Shown here: positions 34,285 through 44,290 of the stretch, one piece after another
Layout of the letters: each line of letters begins with the position of its first letter
How positions within the stretch are numbered: position 1 is the first letter of the stretch
Origin: Maricaulis parjimensis
GTDB lineage: Bacteria > Pseudomonadota > Alphaproteobacteria > Caulobacterales > Maricaulaceae
Reading direction: 5' to 3'
Length of the DNA: 64,000 bases
NCBI RefSeq assembly: GCF_016817355.1
Contig: NZ_JADOTT010000007.1
Span: forward strand, 29,736 to 93,735
Notes under the pieces: model-generated
Databases searched by the model: none
What the model saw: the letters and a program-made list of their open reading frames with translations, nothing else
What the model was told of the DNA's origin: nothing
Program-made: the position numbers and the translations under genes

Positions 34285-36009
34285 ATGCAATCCGTTCTGG
34301 ATGCAGCCTTGGTGCTGGGCCTTGGAGCCCTGCTTATCTCGGGCCGTCTGTCGACGGCCCGAAGCTTTGCCCTGTTCATCATCGCCGTGCTTGCCACCGG
34401 ACGGATCGGATTTGATGAAGCCGTGGACCGCCTGGTCACGCCGGCCATCATCGCCGTGACCAGCCTGGTGATCATTGCCAATGCCCTCACCCGCATTCCC
34501 GGCCTGCCTGTGCTGTTCTTCGGAAGGCGCCGGCGCGGCCTGCGCGCCACACTCGCTCGGTTTCTCGGTCTGACGGCCGTCGCCTCTTCAGTGACACCCA
34601 ACACCGCTGTTGTCGCCGCCCTGCTGGGTCCGGCTGCCCGCCGCCCGAACCTGGACCCCCACAGCCTGCTTTTGCCCTTGTCCTACATGGCGCTGGCCGG
34701 CGGCATGCTGACCCCGTTCGGAACATCGGCCAGCCTGATGGTGACCGGAGAAGCCGCGCGCCACGGCCTTGTCCTGACTGTGATGGACTTCGCCCTGCCC
34801 GGATTGGCTGTTGTCCTCGCCGTTTTCGCCGGGCTTGTACTGGCCGCCCCCATTTTGCTCAAACCACGCCGGGACACAGCGGAACTGGCCGCAGACATCT
34901 TTCATGTCGAAGCCCGGCTGGAACCGGATTCACCCCTGATCGGGAAGGCAGTCAGCGCCAACAGGTTGCGCCATCTGCACAGTTTCTTTCTTGCGGAAGT
35001 GGTGCGCGGCGACCGCCTCATCACCCCGGTCTATCCCGGCCTCGTCCTGCTGGAAGGTGACCGGCTGATCTTTGTCGGCGATGTCAGCCATATCGACGAG
35101 CTGCAATCCATTCCCGGCCTGACGATCAATCCGGAGGCCCGGTCCGGCCCACCGGGCGAACTCTTCCACGCCGTCATCAGCGCGCAGAGCCTGTTGCGCG
35201 GCAAGACGCTGCGCGAAGCCGATTTCCGGGCCCGCTTCAATGCCTCGGTGATGGCGGTCCGGCGGGCCGAAGGGCGCCTGTCCGGCAAGCTGGGCGATAT
35301 CCGGCTGCGTAGCGGGGATGTGCTCATCCTGGCCGCCGGACCGGATTTCGGCAGCCGGGACAATGTCCGGCCGAACCTGCACATTCTAGACACGGACAAT
35401 CCCGCATCGCAGCCCATGCGGCCCCGCGACGCTTGGGCCCTCAGCCTGTCCTTCCTGGTTTTCCTGGGCATCGCCCTGAGTCAGGTGATCCCCTTCCACA
35501 TCGCCGCCATGGGACTGGCCACTGTCACGGTCGGACTGAATTGGGCTTCGCCGCGCGAGGTCAGGCGCACCTTCCCCTTCGACCTCATCATCGCACTCTG
35601 GGGAGCGGTGCTGCTGAGCCTGTTGCTGGAACGATCCGGCGCGGCCGCGATCGCCGGCACTTTCATCGGACAGATCACGACAGGTCTGCCCCCTGTCTTC
35701 GCCCTCGCCGCGATCTTCCTGTTCGCCTGGGGAATGACGGAGCTGTTCTCCAATGCGAGCGCGGCTCTCACCGCCCTGCCCATCGGACTGGCCACCGCCA
35801 CCCAGCTGGGATTGCCGGGTGAAGCCTTCGCCCTGGCTTGCGCCTTCGGTGCCAGCGCCAGCTTTCTGATGCCCTTTGGCTATCAAACCCACCTCATGGT
35901 GCTCACACCGGGGCAATATCGGCTTTCTGACTTCCTTCTGCTCGGCGGGTCTGTCTTTATCGCCTATGCCGTGGCCTCATTGAGCGCACTTTCCCTGATT
36001 TACCTCTAG
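34285..36009 (+). CDS. SLC13-family anion permease with two TrkA-C domains, probable sulfate transporter
   Basis: 574 aa. Around ten hydrophobic segments form the two halves of a divalent-anion:Na+ symporter fold. Between the halves lie two RCK/TrkA-C modules (about residues 205-370: PLIGKAVSANRLRHLH...GDRLIFVG and SLLRGKTLREADFRARF...GDVLILAAG). The SNTAV-type signature appears as SVTPNTAVVAALLGP and again near FSNASAALTALP. It precedes cysQ by 17 bp and faces cysDNC, so sulfate uptake is the likely role. Confidence 0.87.
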   Translation: MQSVLDAALVLGLGALLISGRLSTARSFALFIIAVLATGRIGFDEAVDRLVTPAIIAVTSLVIIANALTRIPGLPVLFFGRRRRGLRATLARFLGLTAVASSVTPNTAVVAALLGPAARRPNLDPHSLLLPLSYMALAGGMLTPFGTSASLMVTGEAARHGLVLTVMDFALPGLAVVLAVFAGLVLAAPILLKPRRDTAELAADIFHVEARLEPDSPLIGKAVSANRLRHLHSFFLAEVVRGDRLITPVYPGLVLLEGDRLIFVGDVSHIDELQSIPGLTINPEARSGPPGELFHAVISAQSLLRGKTLREADFRARFNASVMAVRRAEGRLSGKLGDIRLRSGDVLILAAGPDFGSRDNVRPNLHILDTDNPASQPMRPRDAWALSLSFLVFLGIALSQVIPFHIAAMGLATVTVGLNWASPREVRRTFPFDLIIALWGAVLLSLLLERSGAAAIAGTFIGQITTGLPPVFALAAIFLFAWGMTELFSNASAALTALPIGLATATQLGLPGEAFALACAFGASASFLMPFGYQTHLMVLTPGQYRLSDFLLLGGSVFIAYAVASLSALSLIYL

Positions 36010-36026
36010 ACGAAGAGTACAGTCCC

Positions 36027-36824
36027 ATGCCCGCACTCGACGACAAAAACGCCGTCGCCTTCGAATTCGCCCGGATCTGCAGCCTGGCCAGCGTCAAGAT
36101 CATGGAGATCTATGAAACCGACTTCGAAACGCGCGGGAAGGATGACCGCTCGCCGGTGACCGATGCGGACGAGCTGGCCGAGGCCATCATCCTGGCCGAG
36201 CTGGAAACCGCCTTCCCCGGCACTCCCGTCCTGGCCGAAGAGAGTTTCGCAGCCGGCTTCCGGCCGAAAACCGATGGGGCCTTCATCCTTGTCGACCCGG
36301 TCGACGGCACGAAGGAATTCATCAACAAGAATGGCGAGTTCACGGTGAATATCGCGCTGGTGGAAAACCGGGCCCCGACTGCGGGCTGTGTCTATGCCCC
36401 CGCCCGTGAGCGCATTTTCATGGGCGGCACCCAAGCCTGGGCCGGACCGCTGAAAGCCGGGGAAAGCGTGTCCCGGGACGCGCTGGACGCGATCACCACA
36501 CGGCCCCGTCCGGAAGGCGGCATGACCGCCGTGATGAGCCGCTCCCATGCGGACGAGAAAACCATGTCCTTTGCCGAAGCCCAGGGTGTGACCGAGAAGG
36601 TCTCCGCGGGGTCCTCGCTGAAATTCTGCCTCGTCGCCGAAGGTAGCGCCGACGTCTATCCGCGCTTCGGTCCGACCAAGGAATGGGACACCGGAGCCGG
36701 TCACGCCGTGCTCAATGCAGCCGGTGGCTGCGTCCTGACGCCGGAAGGCACCCCCTTCCTCTACGCCAAGGAAGACACCGAATACCTCAACGGCGCTTTC
36801 GTCGCCTGGGGAAAGACGGGCTAG
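36027..36824 (+). CDS. cysQ: 3'(2'),5'-bisphosphate nucleotidase CysQ
   Basis: 265 aa, inositol-monophosphatase fold. Metal ligands are in VLAEES, LVDPVDGTKEFINKNGEFTV and EWDTGAGHAVLNAAGG. Removes the phosphate from PAP left after PAPS is used, which prevents product inhibition of PAPS reductase and sulfotransferases. Shares a transcript with the permease and ends at a terminator shared with cysNC. Confidence 0.95.
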   Translation: MPALDDKNAVAFEFARICSLASVKIMEIYETDFETRGKDDRSPVTDADELAEAIILAELETAFPGTPVLAEESFAAGFRPKTDGAFILVDPVDGTKEFINKNGEFTVNIALVENRAPTAGCVYAPARERIFMGGTQAWAGPLKAGESVSRDALDAITTRPRPEGGMTAVMSRSHADEKTMSFAEAQGVTEKVSAGSSLKFCLVAEGSADVYPRFGPTKEWDTGAGHAVLNAAGGCVLTPEGTPFLYAKEDTEYLNGAFVAWGKTG

Positions 36825-36845
36825 GTCAGTCCTGCTGGACCCATA

Positions 36846-36873
36846 AAAAAGGCCGGGCATCCCCGGCCTTTTT
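36846..36873. terminator. Bidirectional terminator between cysQ and cysNC
   Basis: AAAAAGGCCGGG and CCCGGCCTTTTT with a 4-nt CATC loop. A GC-rich 7-bp core flanked by A and T runs serves both convergent transcripts. Confidence 0.92.
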
Positions 36874-36892
36874 CATTTCTGTCCTGTGAGGA

Positions 36893-38788
36893 CTACCCCA
36901 GCCGTCCCAGCTCCCGCAGCTTGGCGATCACCTGATCAGCGGCTTCCTCGGCAGAAATCGAGGTTGTATCGACACGAATTTCCGGTGATTCCGGCGCCTC
37001 ATACGGGCTGTCGAAACCGGTGAAATTCTTGATCTCGCCAGCCTGCGCCTTCTTGTAGAGACCTTTCGGGTCGCGCTCCATGCAGACTTCCAGAGGCGTA
37101 TCGACGAAGACTTCGATGAACTCACCTTCGTCCACAAGCTCGCGAACCATGCGGCGTTCGGAGCGGAAGGGCGAGATGAAAGAACAGGTCACCAGGAGAC
37201 CGGCATCCACAAAGAGTTTGCCGACTTCACCGATGCGGCGGATGTTCTCGACGCGGTCTTCATCGGTGAAACCGAGATCCCGGTTGAGACCATGACGCAC
37301 ATTGTCACCGTCCAGCGAATAGGTGTGGTGGCCCGCCGAGGCGAGTTTGCGTTCAACGATGTTCGCGACCGTCGACTTGCCGGCGCCGGACAGGCCGGTG
37401 AACCAGAGAATGGCCGGTTTCTGGGCTTTCAGCTGGGCCCGGTCGGCCTTGGTCACATCCATGGCGTGGTGGTGGATATTGGACGCGCGGCGCAGACCGA
37501 AGCTGATCATGCCCGCACCCACCGTCTGGTTGGTGAAGCGGTCAATCAGGATGAAGGCACCCATGTCCCGGATCGTGTGATACGGGTCGAAGGCGATGGG
37601 ACGGGCGGTCGACACATTGCACATGCCGATACCGTTCATCTCCAGCTTGCGGCTGGGCTTCTTTTCATAGGTGTTGATGTCGACCTTGTGCTTCAGCGCC
37701 GAAATGGTCGCCGGCGTGGTCGCCGTCCCGATCTTCAGGAGATAGGAGCGCCCCGGCAGAAGGTCATCTTCAGCCATCCAGAGGAGTTCCGCGGCGAATT
37801 GGTCCGACACTTCGGGACGTTCCTCGGCCGCAGCCAGCACATCACCGCGTGAAATGTCGATCTCATGGTTGAGCACCAGGGTAACGGCGTCACCGGCCTG
37901 GGCGATTTCCAGGTCACCATCAGCCGTCACGATGCGCTCGACATTGGCCGCCAGACCGGACTGGGACACGACAATGGCGTCGCCGGGCTTGACCTTGCCC
38001 GACACGACCGTGCCGGAATAACCCCGGAAATTCAGGTTCGGACGGTTCACCCACTGAACCGGCATGCGGAAGGGCTCACTTTCGATATCGGTCGTGATGT
38101 CGAGCTCTTCCAGGTGTTCCAGGAGCGTCGGACCCTTGTACCAGGACATGCTTTCGGAATGGCGGGTGACATTGTCGCCATAGCGCGCCGACATCGGGAT
38201 CGGCGTGATGGTCTCGAAGCCCAGCTCCTCGGCATTCTTCATGTACTCGGCCACGATTTCATGGAATCGCGTCCGGCCATGTTCAACCAGGTCCATCTTG
38301 TTGACGGCCAGGACGATGTGGCGAATGCCCATCATGCGCGCGATATAGGTGTGGCGCAGGGTCTGCACGAGCACGCCCTTGCGCGCATCGATCATCATCA
38401 CCGCGGCATCAGCCGTGGATGCACCCGTCGCCATGTTGCGCGTGTACTGTTCGTGGCCCGGCGTATCGGCCACCACGAATTTCCGCTTTTCCGTTGCGAA
38501 GAAGCGGTAGGCCACATCGATCGTGATGCCTTGCTCGCGCTCGGCTTCCAGACCGTCGAGGAGCAGTGCGAAGTCGATCTCGTCACCGGCGGTGCCATGC
38601 TTGCGGCTGTCGCGCTCGAGCACATTGATCTGATCTTCGAACAGCAGCTTGCTGTCATAGAGAAGGCGGCCGATCAGCGTCGACTTGCCGTCATCCACGG
38701 AACCGCAGGTCAGAAAGCGCAGCACGCCGTGCTGGCCGGACTGGGTGAGACGTTCCATGACGTCAGCGCGCGAAGTCTGCGTGTCCAT
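36893..38788 (-). CDS. cysN: Bifunctional sulfate adenylyltransferase subunit 1 / APS kinase (CysNC)
   Basis: 631 aa. The N-terminal GTPase of ATP sulfurylase (about residues 1-430) has [36 protein letters not shown] and NKMDLV. The C-terminal APS kinase domain (about 450-631) has a P-loop [15 protein letters not shown] and the [16 protein letters not shown] motif. Together with CysD it makes APS and then PAPS. The fused form is common in alphaproteobacteria and in sulfated-nodulation-factor systems (NodQ). The start overlaps the cysD stop (TGATG). Confidence 0.97.
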   Translation of the reverse strand: MDTQTSRADVMERLTQSGQHGVLRFLTCGSVDDGKSTLIGRLLYDSKLLFEDQINVLERDSRKHGTAGDEIDFALLLDGLEAEREQGITIDVAYRFFATEKRKFVVADTPGHEQYTRNMATGASTADAAVMMIDARKGVLVQTLRHTYIARMMGIRHIVLAVNKMDLVEHGRTRFHEIVAEYMKNAEELGFETITPIPMSARYGDNVTRHSESMSWYKGPTLLEHLEELDITTDIESEPFRMPVQWVNRPNLNFRGYSGTVVSGKVKPGDAIVVSQSGLAANVERIVTADGDLEIAQAGDAVTLVLNHEIDISRGDVLAAAEERPEVSDQFAAELLWMAEDDLLPGRSYLLKIGTATTPATISALKHKVDINTYEKKPSRKLEMNGIGMCNVSTARPIAFDPYHTIRDMGAFILIDRFTNQTVGAGMISFGLRRASNIHHHAMDVTKADRAQLKAQKPAILWFTGLSGAGKSTVANIVERKLASAGHHTYSLDGDNVRHGLNRDLGFTDEDRVENIRRIGEVGKLFVDAGLLVTCSFISPFRSERRMVRELVDEGEFIEVFVDTPLEVCMERDPKGLYKKAQAGEIKNFTGFDSPYEAPESPEIRVDTTSISAEEAADQVIAKLRELGRLG

Positions 38789-39756
38789 CAGAAATACCCC
38801 TCGCGCTTTTTCTTCTCCATGGATCCGGCTTCGTCGTGATCGATCAGTCGGCCGGAGCGTTCAGACGTGCGGGCTGTCAGCATTTCCAGCACGATTTCCT
38901 CGAGCGTCTGGGCGCTGGATTCAACAGCGCCCGTGAGCGGATAGCAGCCGAGGGTCCGGAAGCGCACCATGCGCAGATCCGGCTTCTCGCCGTCCTGCAA
39001 GGGCAGACGTTCATCATCCACCATGATGACCTGGCCATCACGCTCCACCACCGGACGGTGGGCGGCGTAGTAGAGCGGCACAATCGGAATGTCGTCTTCC
39101 AGGATGTATTGCCAGATATCCAGCTCGGTCCAGTTGGAAAGCGGGAAGACCCGGATGGATTCGCCCTTGCGGATCTTCGTATTGTAGTTCCGCCAAAGCT
39201 CAGGCCGCTGGTTCTTCGGATCCCAGCCATGATTGGTGTCGCGGAAGGAGAAGATGCGCTCCTTCGCGCGGGATTTCTCTTCGTCCCGGCGGGCACCGCC
39301 AAAGGCCGCGTCATAGCCATGCCGGTTCATCGCCGCGCGCAGCGCTTCGGTCTTGAGCAATTGGGTGTGCAATTGCGACCCGCTGTCCCAGGGATTGACG
39401 CCGCGATCCACGGCTTCCTGGTTGATCTCGACCCGCATCTCCAGTCCGAGTGCCTCGGCCAGCGCATCGCGATAGGTGATCATGTCCCGGAACTTGAATG
39501 TCGTGTCGACATGCTGAAGCGGGAAAGGCGGACGCGACGGGTAGAAGGCCTTCAGGGCCAAGTGCAGCATGACAGCGCTGTCCTTGCCGATCGAGTACAG
39601 CATGACCGGATTGGCAAACTCGGCCGCCACCTCGCGCATGATGTGGATACTCTCCGCCTCAAGCGCCTTCAGGTGAGCCGAAAGCGGGCGCTCCCGCAGC
39701 TTTGCCGATTTGAACCGTTCGGCATAATTGCGAACGCTTTCCTGAATATCAGCCAT
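38788..39756 (-). CDS. cysD: Sulfate adenylyltransferase subunit 2 CysD
   Basis: 322 aa, PP-loop ATPase domain ([21 protein letters not shown]), with [13 protein letters not shown] and [18 protein letters not shown]. Catalyses sulfate adenylation driven by the CysN GTPase. The ATG at 39756 has GGAGG 5 nt upstream. First gene of cysD-cysNC. The 100 bp to the aminotransferase gene upstream would hold the promoter. Confidence 0.97.
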   Translation of the reverse strand: MADIQESVRNYAERFKSAKLRERPLSAHLKALEAESIHIMREVAAEFANPVMLYSIGKDSAVMLHLALKAFYPSRPPFPLQHVDTTFKFRDMITYRDALAEALGLEMRVEINQEAVDRGVNPWDSGSQLHTQLLKTEALRAAMNRHGYDAAFGGARRDEEKSRAKERIFSFRDTNHGWDPKNQRPELWRNYNTKIRKGESIRVFPLSNWTELDIWQYILEDDIPIVPLYYAAHRPVVERDGQVIMVDDERLPLQDGEKPDLRMVRFRTLGCYPLTGAVESSAQTLEEIVLEMLTARTSERSGRLIDHDEAGSMEKKKREGYF

Positions 39757-39856
39757 ACAACCTCCGGCGCTCGTCCATCTCATTTACGCATTTACGCGCG
39801 CGTCATAACTCTGATGGGCGATGTAGGACACGAAGATGGGAAATGCCACCCAACAA

Positions 39857-41029
39857 TCACGTGTGTGACACAGAAGGGCACGACCGCCTCGATCCGTGCG
39901 CCTGTGCGCGAAAACCCGTCACCGCCGCGATCACGCGATTGACGTCGGCATCGGGCATATCAGGGTGCATGGGAAGCGATACGACATTCTTTGCGGCAGC
40001 TTCTGTCACCGGAAGGCCTCTCGGCGGCAGGGGATAGCCCGCATAAGGCTCATGCATGTGCAGTGGAATCGGATAGTAAATCGCACTGGGCACGCCTTGC
40101 TCGGCAAGATGAGCGCGAAACGCATCGCGACCTTCCACCTCTACCGTGTATTGGGCCCAGGTCGACTGGGCTCCCGCGATCACATGCGGACATTTGACGG
40201 CATTGCCCATGCCGGCAGCATATTTGTCGGCAACAGCCTGGCGCATCTGAATTTCTTCAGCAAAGACCTCCAACTTGGCCAGCAGGATTGCAGCTTGAAT
40301 AGTGTCGAGACGAGAATTGAGGCCAATGCGCGCATATTCGTAACGCTCTTTGCCCTCACCATGAACGCGAACGGACTTCATGACGTCGAAAAGTGCATCA
40401 TCCCTACAAAGCACGGCGCCACCATCGCCATACGCTCCTAATGGCTTGGCCGGATAAAAGCTCACGGTCAGTGCATCAGCCCAATGCAGGGAGGCCTTGC
40501 CATTGAGCGTGCAGCCATAGCCTTGGGCGCAGTCGGAAACGAGCTTCAGTCCGTGCTGTCGAGCGATAGGTTCCAGAGCTGGGTAGTCGGCAGGCTGACC
40601 AAACAAATCAACCGCAATCACGGCTTTCGGCGTCAGTTCGCCCGCAGATTTCACCGCCTCAATGGCCTCCGACAGGCTTTCAGGCGCCATATTATACGTG
40701 TCGGGATCGATATCGACGAAGACTGGTGACGCCCCCGCCAACACCACGACTTCCGCTGTGGAGGCGAAGGTGAAGCTGGGGACAAAGACCGCGTCGCCGG
40801 GACCAATACCCCATGCCATCAAAGGGATCAGGATGGCGTCAGTGCCGTTGGCGCAGCTGAGCGCTCGGCCAATCCCGGCAAACTCAGCCAAACGCGCTTC
40901 CAACTCGCTCACTTCGGGACCGAGAATATAGCGCCCTTCACCGAGGACTTTCATGACCGCGCTTTCAACTCGGTCCTTGATCCGAGCCTGTTGAGCCAGA
41001 AGGTCAATGAAGGGAATCATATCAGCCAT
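39857..41029 (-). CDS. DegT/DnrJ/EryC1/StrS aminotransferase, WbpE/WlbC-like
   Basis: 390 aa, PLP-dependent sugar aminotransferase. FIDLLAQQARIKDRVE, GRYILGPEVSELE and CANGTDAILI near the start closely match the WbpE/WlbC type that aminates 3-keto-GlcNAcA nucleotides. The PLP lysine lies in SFYPAKPLGAYGDGGA and the cofactor Asp in LVSDCAQGYG. No cognate dehydrogenase or acetyltransferase is in the window, so the exact sugar is open. The ATG at 41029 is preferred; an upstream in-frame start at 41089 is possible. Confidence 0.9.
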   Translation of the reverse strand: MADMIPFIDLLAQQARIKDRVESAVMKVLGEGRYILGPEVSELEARLAEFAGIGRALSCANGTDAILIPLMAWGIGPGDAVFVPSFTFASTAEVVVLAGASPVFVDIDPDTYNMAPESLSEAIEAVKSAGELTPKAVIAVDLFGQPADYPALEPIARQHGLKLVSDCAQGYGCTLNGKASLHWADALTVSFYPAKPLGAYGDGGAVLCRDDALFDVMKSVRVHGEGKERYEYARIGLNSRLDTIQAAILLAKLEVFAEEIQMRQAVADKYAAGMGNAVKCPHVIAGAQSTWAQYTVEVEGRDAFRAHLAEQGVPSAIYYPIPLHMHEPYAGYPLPPRGLPVTEAAAKNVVSLPMHPDMPDADVNRVIAAVTGFRAQAHGSRRSCPSVSHT

Positions 41030-41137
41030 GACGGAGCCGCATCCTTTGGAAGAAAGCCTGGAACAAGAAGCATTCCAGCCAGCATTCAAGCGGCTATAGC
41101 GAGTATCCTCCGCCTCATAAAGTCACGAAACATTTCG

Positions 41138-42961
41138 TTATTCTACCGTCACCGACTTGGCCAGATTGCGCGGCTGGTCGACGTCCGTGCCTTTGTGGAC
41201 CGCGATGTAGTAGGCCAGCAATTGCACCGCCACGGCGGAAATAATCGGTGCCGTCATCGCGCCATTCACCGCAGGCAGTGACAGGACAGTATTCACTTCA
41301 CCCTCCAGCTCTCGGGCGCCGACCTCGTCGGTAATTGCAATCACATTGGCACCGCGGGCACGGACTTCCTGGATAGAGGATCGCGTCTTGGAAAAGAGCG
41401 CATCATGCGGCGCAATCACCACAACATCGACACCGTCCTCAATCAGAGCAATCGGCCCGTGTTTCAGTTCGCCGGCGGCATAACCCTCGGCGTGAATATA
41501 GCTGATCTCCTTCAGCTTAAGGGCCCCCTCCAAAGCCATCGGAAACAACTCATTGCGCCCCAGATAGAGCACGATGGAAGCATGCGCGAGCTCGCTGGCC
41601 AAGGAGTCGATCTTGGATTCTGTTGCCAGCGCGCTATTCATCAGTCCAGGCAAAGCCATGAGATCAGCCACACGACTTTCTTCCGCAGCATCATCCAGCT
41701 GCCCACGCTGCACACCGGCTTGAACCGCCAGCGCTGCCAAGGCTGTCAATTGACAGGTAAAAGCCTTGGTCGACGCCACACCAATCTCTGGACCGGCTAG
41801 CGTCGGAACGACGACATCTGCTTCACGAGCCATGGAAGAATGCGGCGAATTCACAAGCGCGATTGTCTGGAGGCCAGCCTTTTTACAGAGCCGCAGCGCC
41901 TCCAATGTGTCCGCCGTTTCCCCTGACTGCGAAATAAACAAGGCCGCATCACCCGTGAGGAATGCAGGATCGCGGTAGCGAAATTCGGAGGCGATATCGA
42001 CCTTCACAGGAAGCCCAGCGAGTTTTTCAAACCAATACTCAGCAACTTGCCCCGCGTAAGAGGCCGTTCCGCACCCAACGATCAGGAGGCGGTTTATCTG
42101 CGCGAAATCGACTCCATTCCGGGCTGACACTTTGCCGTCTTCCGTATCGATATACGCAGCAAGAGTTCGGCCCACGACCTCTGGCTGTTCGTAGATTTCC
42201 TTTTGCATGAAGTGGCGATGATTGCCCTTCTCTGCCATGGTGATAGACCGTGGCGCGGCCACCAGCTGGCGTTCAACGGGTTTGCCTGTGGCACTCACGA
42301 TTTCAATGTTGTCAGGCCGAACGAAGACGATATCCCCCTCGTCCAGATAAACGACAGACTCGGCTTTTCCAGATATCGCCATGATATCGGAGGCCAGAAA
42401 GCCCGCCCCTGCTCCGCTGGCAGCAACCAGGGGAGCGCCTCGACGGGCCCCGAAGACAACGCCAGGCTCGCCCTCTACCATCGCAGCCAATGCAAACGCC
42501 CCGTCCAGGCGCGACAATGTGGCCAGCCAAGCTTCGCGGAGCGGCCGTCCGCTCTGGATCAGATGATCAAAGAGCGCAGCAACAACCTCAGTATCCGTGT
42601 GGCTGGAAAAGGTGCGGCCAGCTGCTACCAGTTCCGCTCTGAGCGTTTTGAAGTTCTCGATTATACCATTGTGCACCAAAGTGACGCGCCCGGCTTGGTG
42701 CGGGTGCGCATTGGCCTCATTTGGCACGCCATGCGTCGCCCAACGCGTATGCGCAATTCCTGTACTGCCTGCAATCTTCGGGTCGAGCAGAGCTTCCAAA
42801 CCCACCACTTTGCCTGGCGCGCGCCAACGATGAACCCGGCCATCTTGCCCCTGCAGCGCGATTCCAGCTGAGTCATACCCCCGGTATTCGAGCCGCTTGA
42901 GCCCTTCAAGCAACAAGGTCTGGACGTTCTTTACACCTGTCCCGGCCACAATTCCGCACAT
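41138..42961 (-). CDS. glmS: Glutamine--fructose-6-phosphate aminotransferase (isomerizing)
   Basis: 607 aa. Catalytic Cys2 (MCGIVAGTGV), LEYRGYDSAGIAL, TRWATHG and HNGIIEN in the glutaminase domain; SIS domains carry CGTASYAGQVAEYWFE, SQSGETADTLEAL and the conserved C-terminus NLAKSVTVE. Makes glucosamine-6-phosphate for peptidoglycan and LPS, and for the amino sugars implied by the adjacent aminotransferase. Codon use is less GC-biased than in the pgi-tkt region. No glmS ribozyme is apparent. Confidence 0.97.
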   Translation of the reverse strand: MCGIVAGTGVKNVQTLLLEGLKRLEYRGYDSAGIALQGQDGRVHRWRAPGKVVGLEALLDPKIAGSTGIAHTRWATHGVPNEANAHPHQAGRVTLVHNGIIENFKTLRAELVAAGRTFSSHTDTEVVAALFDHLIQSGRPLREAWLATLSRLDGAFALAAMVEGEPGVVFGARRGAPLVAASGAGAGFLASDIMAISGKAESVVYLDEGDIVFVRPDNIEIVSATGKPVERQLVAAPRSITMAEKGNHRHFMQKEIYEQPEVVGRTLAAYIDTEDGKVSARNGVDFAQINRLLIVGCGTASYAGQVAEYWFEKLAGLPVKVDIASEFRYRDPAFLTGDAALFISQSGETADTLEALRLCKKAGLQTIALVNSPHSSMAREADVVVPTLAGPEIGVASTKAFTCQLTALAALAVQAGVQRGQLDDAAEESRVADLMALPGLMNSALATESKIDSLASELAHASIVLYLGRNELFPMALEGALKLKEISYIHAEGYAAGELKHGPIALIEDGVDVVVIAPHDALFSKTRSSIQEVRARGANVIAITDEVGARELEGEVNTVLSLPAVNGAMTAPIISAVAVQLLAYYIAVHKGTDVDQPRNLAKSVTVE

Positions 42962-42984
42962 GTATCGCCTCCAAGGCCCGGGCT

Positions 42985-44202
42985 TTAGCCGGCAATCTCT
43001 TTCAATTGTGCGCTCTGGTGCGCGTAAAAAGGCTCACCCAATTTCTGCGCCCAATTCGCCGTATCAAAACGCACTGCTGCTGCCGCAGCTATCTCATGGG
43101 ATCGGTCGTTCGGCTTGTCGTCTAACACTTGGCGAAGCAATCGTGCCGCATCTTCACAATCGGGCTCCGCCCAACGATTGCCCCGACTTCGGTAAATCCC
43201 TGACCGATCCTCTACGGGAACGAGTTCAAATTCGATGCCATGATGACCCGGAAGATCTGAGAAATCCGTATTCCCTGACCAATTCGTCGCCACGACGCTA
43301 GAACCTGCCAACAGGAATTTGGCGAGCATAAGGCCGTAACCTTCGCTGCGGTGGGGCGACAAATAGACATCGCAGTTTGCGATGAGGCACTTCATGTGCC
43401 AATCCGACAGCGTTTCCGTTGCCATATGGATGCGTGGGTCCCCCCCGATCGCGTTCTCCAGAAGTCGGCGGGTTTCATTACGCCACTCCAAGCCAGAGAC
43501 TTTGAGCAGAAGTATCGCATCATTTCGCCCCTCACACGCAGTCTTGAAGACCCGGATCGCGGCCAATGGATTTTTCCGGTCCATGGACGACCGAGCATCA
43601 AAAGCGTGAAGGATTATGGACTGACCACTGGGTGCGAGCTTTTTCACGAGACGGGATTCAGCTTCGACACACTGATCGAACGCATCGAGCGCATACCCGA
43701 CAGGCCGAACCGGAACTTTCGCGCCTGCGCTTTGAACGGACATGGCGGTGAATGTGCTGGGCGTCCAGATTTCGTGGACAAACTGCATCCAGGGCCGCCA
43801 TTCTGTCGGGAGCTGCTCAAGCTCCCAAGCCCAATACGCGATGCGCAGACGGTCACGAAGTGCCGGCCCTCCAAGGGCTGACAAAGCGAACGGGAGCTCT
43901 GGCGCATTGAGGTGAAAGATCAACGGCCCGGAGCTGTCATCTGCCGCGTGGTCGTTCTCAAACGCCCAATCCACTCGCGCACTGTTAGGTGCCAAAAGGT
44001 CCGTGAGATCCACAGCGGATGGATTGAAGCCGCTTTCGCGCATCGCGCGATAGAGCAACCGTGCGCCACTCCCAATCCCGGATGCAGAACGAAACAGGCC
44101 AACCACAGCCGGACGACCAACCAAAGTCGGCACATCGTCACGCAAACTGTGCAATTTCTGCCGTTTCAAGAAACGCAAAACCGATTGCACGGTCGACTGC
44201 AT
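42985..44202 (-). CDS. Glycosyltransferase family 4-like protein
   Basis: 405 aa, GT-B fold. VVGLFRSASGIGSGARLLYRAM (N-terminal acceptor domain), HEIWTPSTFTAMSVQSAG, and the C-terminal donor domain with CDVYLSPHRSEGYGLMLAKFLLAGSSVVATNWSG. The acidic EGYGLMLAK replaces the EGFG..E motif. The ATG at 44202 is taken because GAGGGA stands 5 nt upstream. Follows the rfb genes on the same strand, so it probably adds a sugar to the same glycan. Confidence 0.85.
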   Translation of the reverse strand: MQSTVQSVLRFLKRQKLHSLRDDVPTLVGRPAVVGLFRSASGIGSGARLLYRAMRESGFNPSAVDLTDLLAPNSARVDWAFENDHAADDSSGPLIFHLNAPELPFALSALGGPALRDRLRIAYWAWELEQLPTEWRPWMQFVHEIWTPSTFTAMSVQSAGAKVPVRPVGYALDAFDQCVEAESRLVKKLAPSGQSIILHAFDARSSMDRKNPLAAIRVFKTACEGRNDAILLLKVSGLEWRNETRRLLENAIGGDPRIHMATETLSDWHMKCLIANCDVYLSPHRSEGYGLMLAKFLLAGSSVVATNWSGNTDFSDLPGHHGIEFELVPVEDRSGIYRSRGNRWAEPDCEDAARLLRQVLDDKPNDRSHEIAAAAAVRFDTANWAQKLGEPFYAHQSAQLKEIAG

Positions 44203-44290
44203 CGAATTCCCTCGCCTAGCGCCCCGGCTTATGGTTCCACCGGTCAAGTCTGCTCGCACTCGCTTCAGTTTCCGTGTTTGGGGCGCACGC

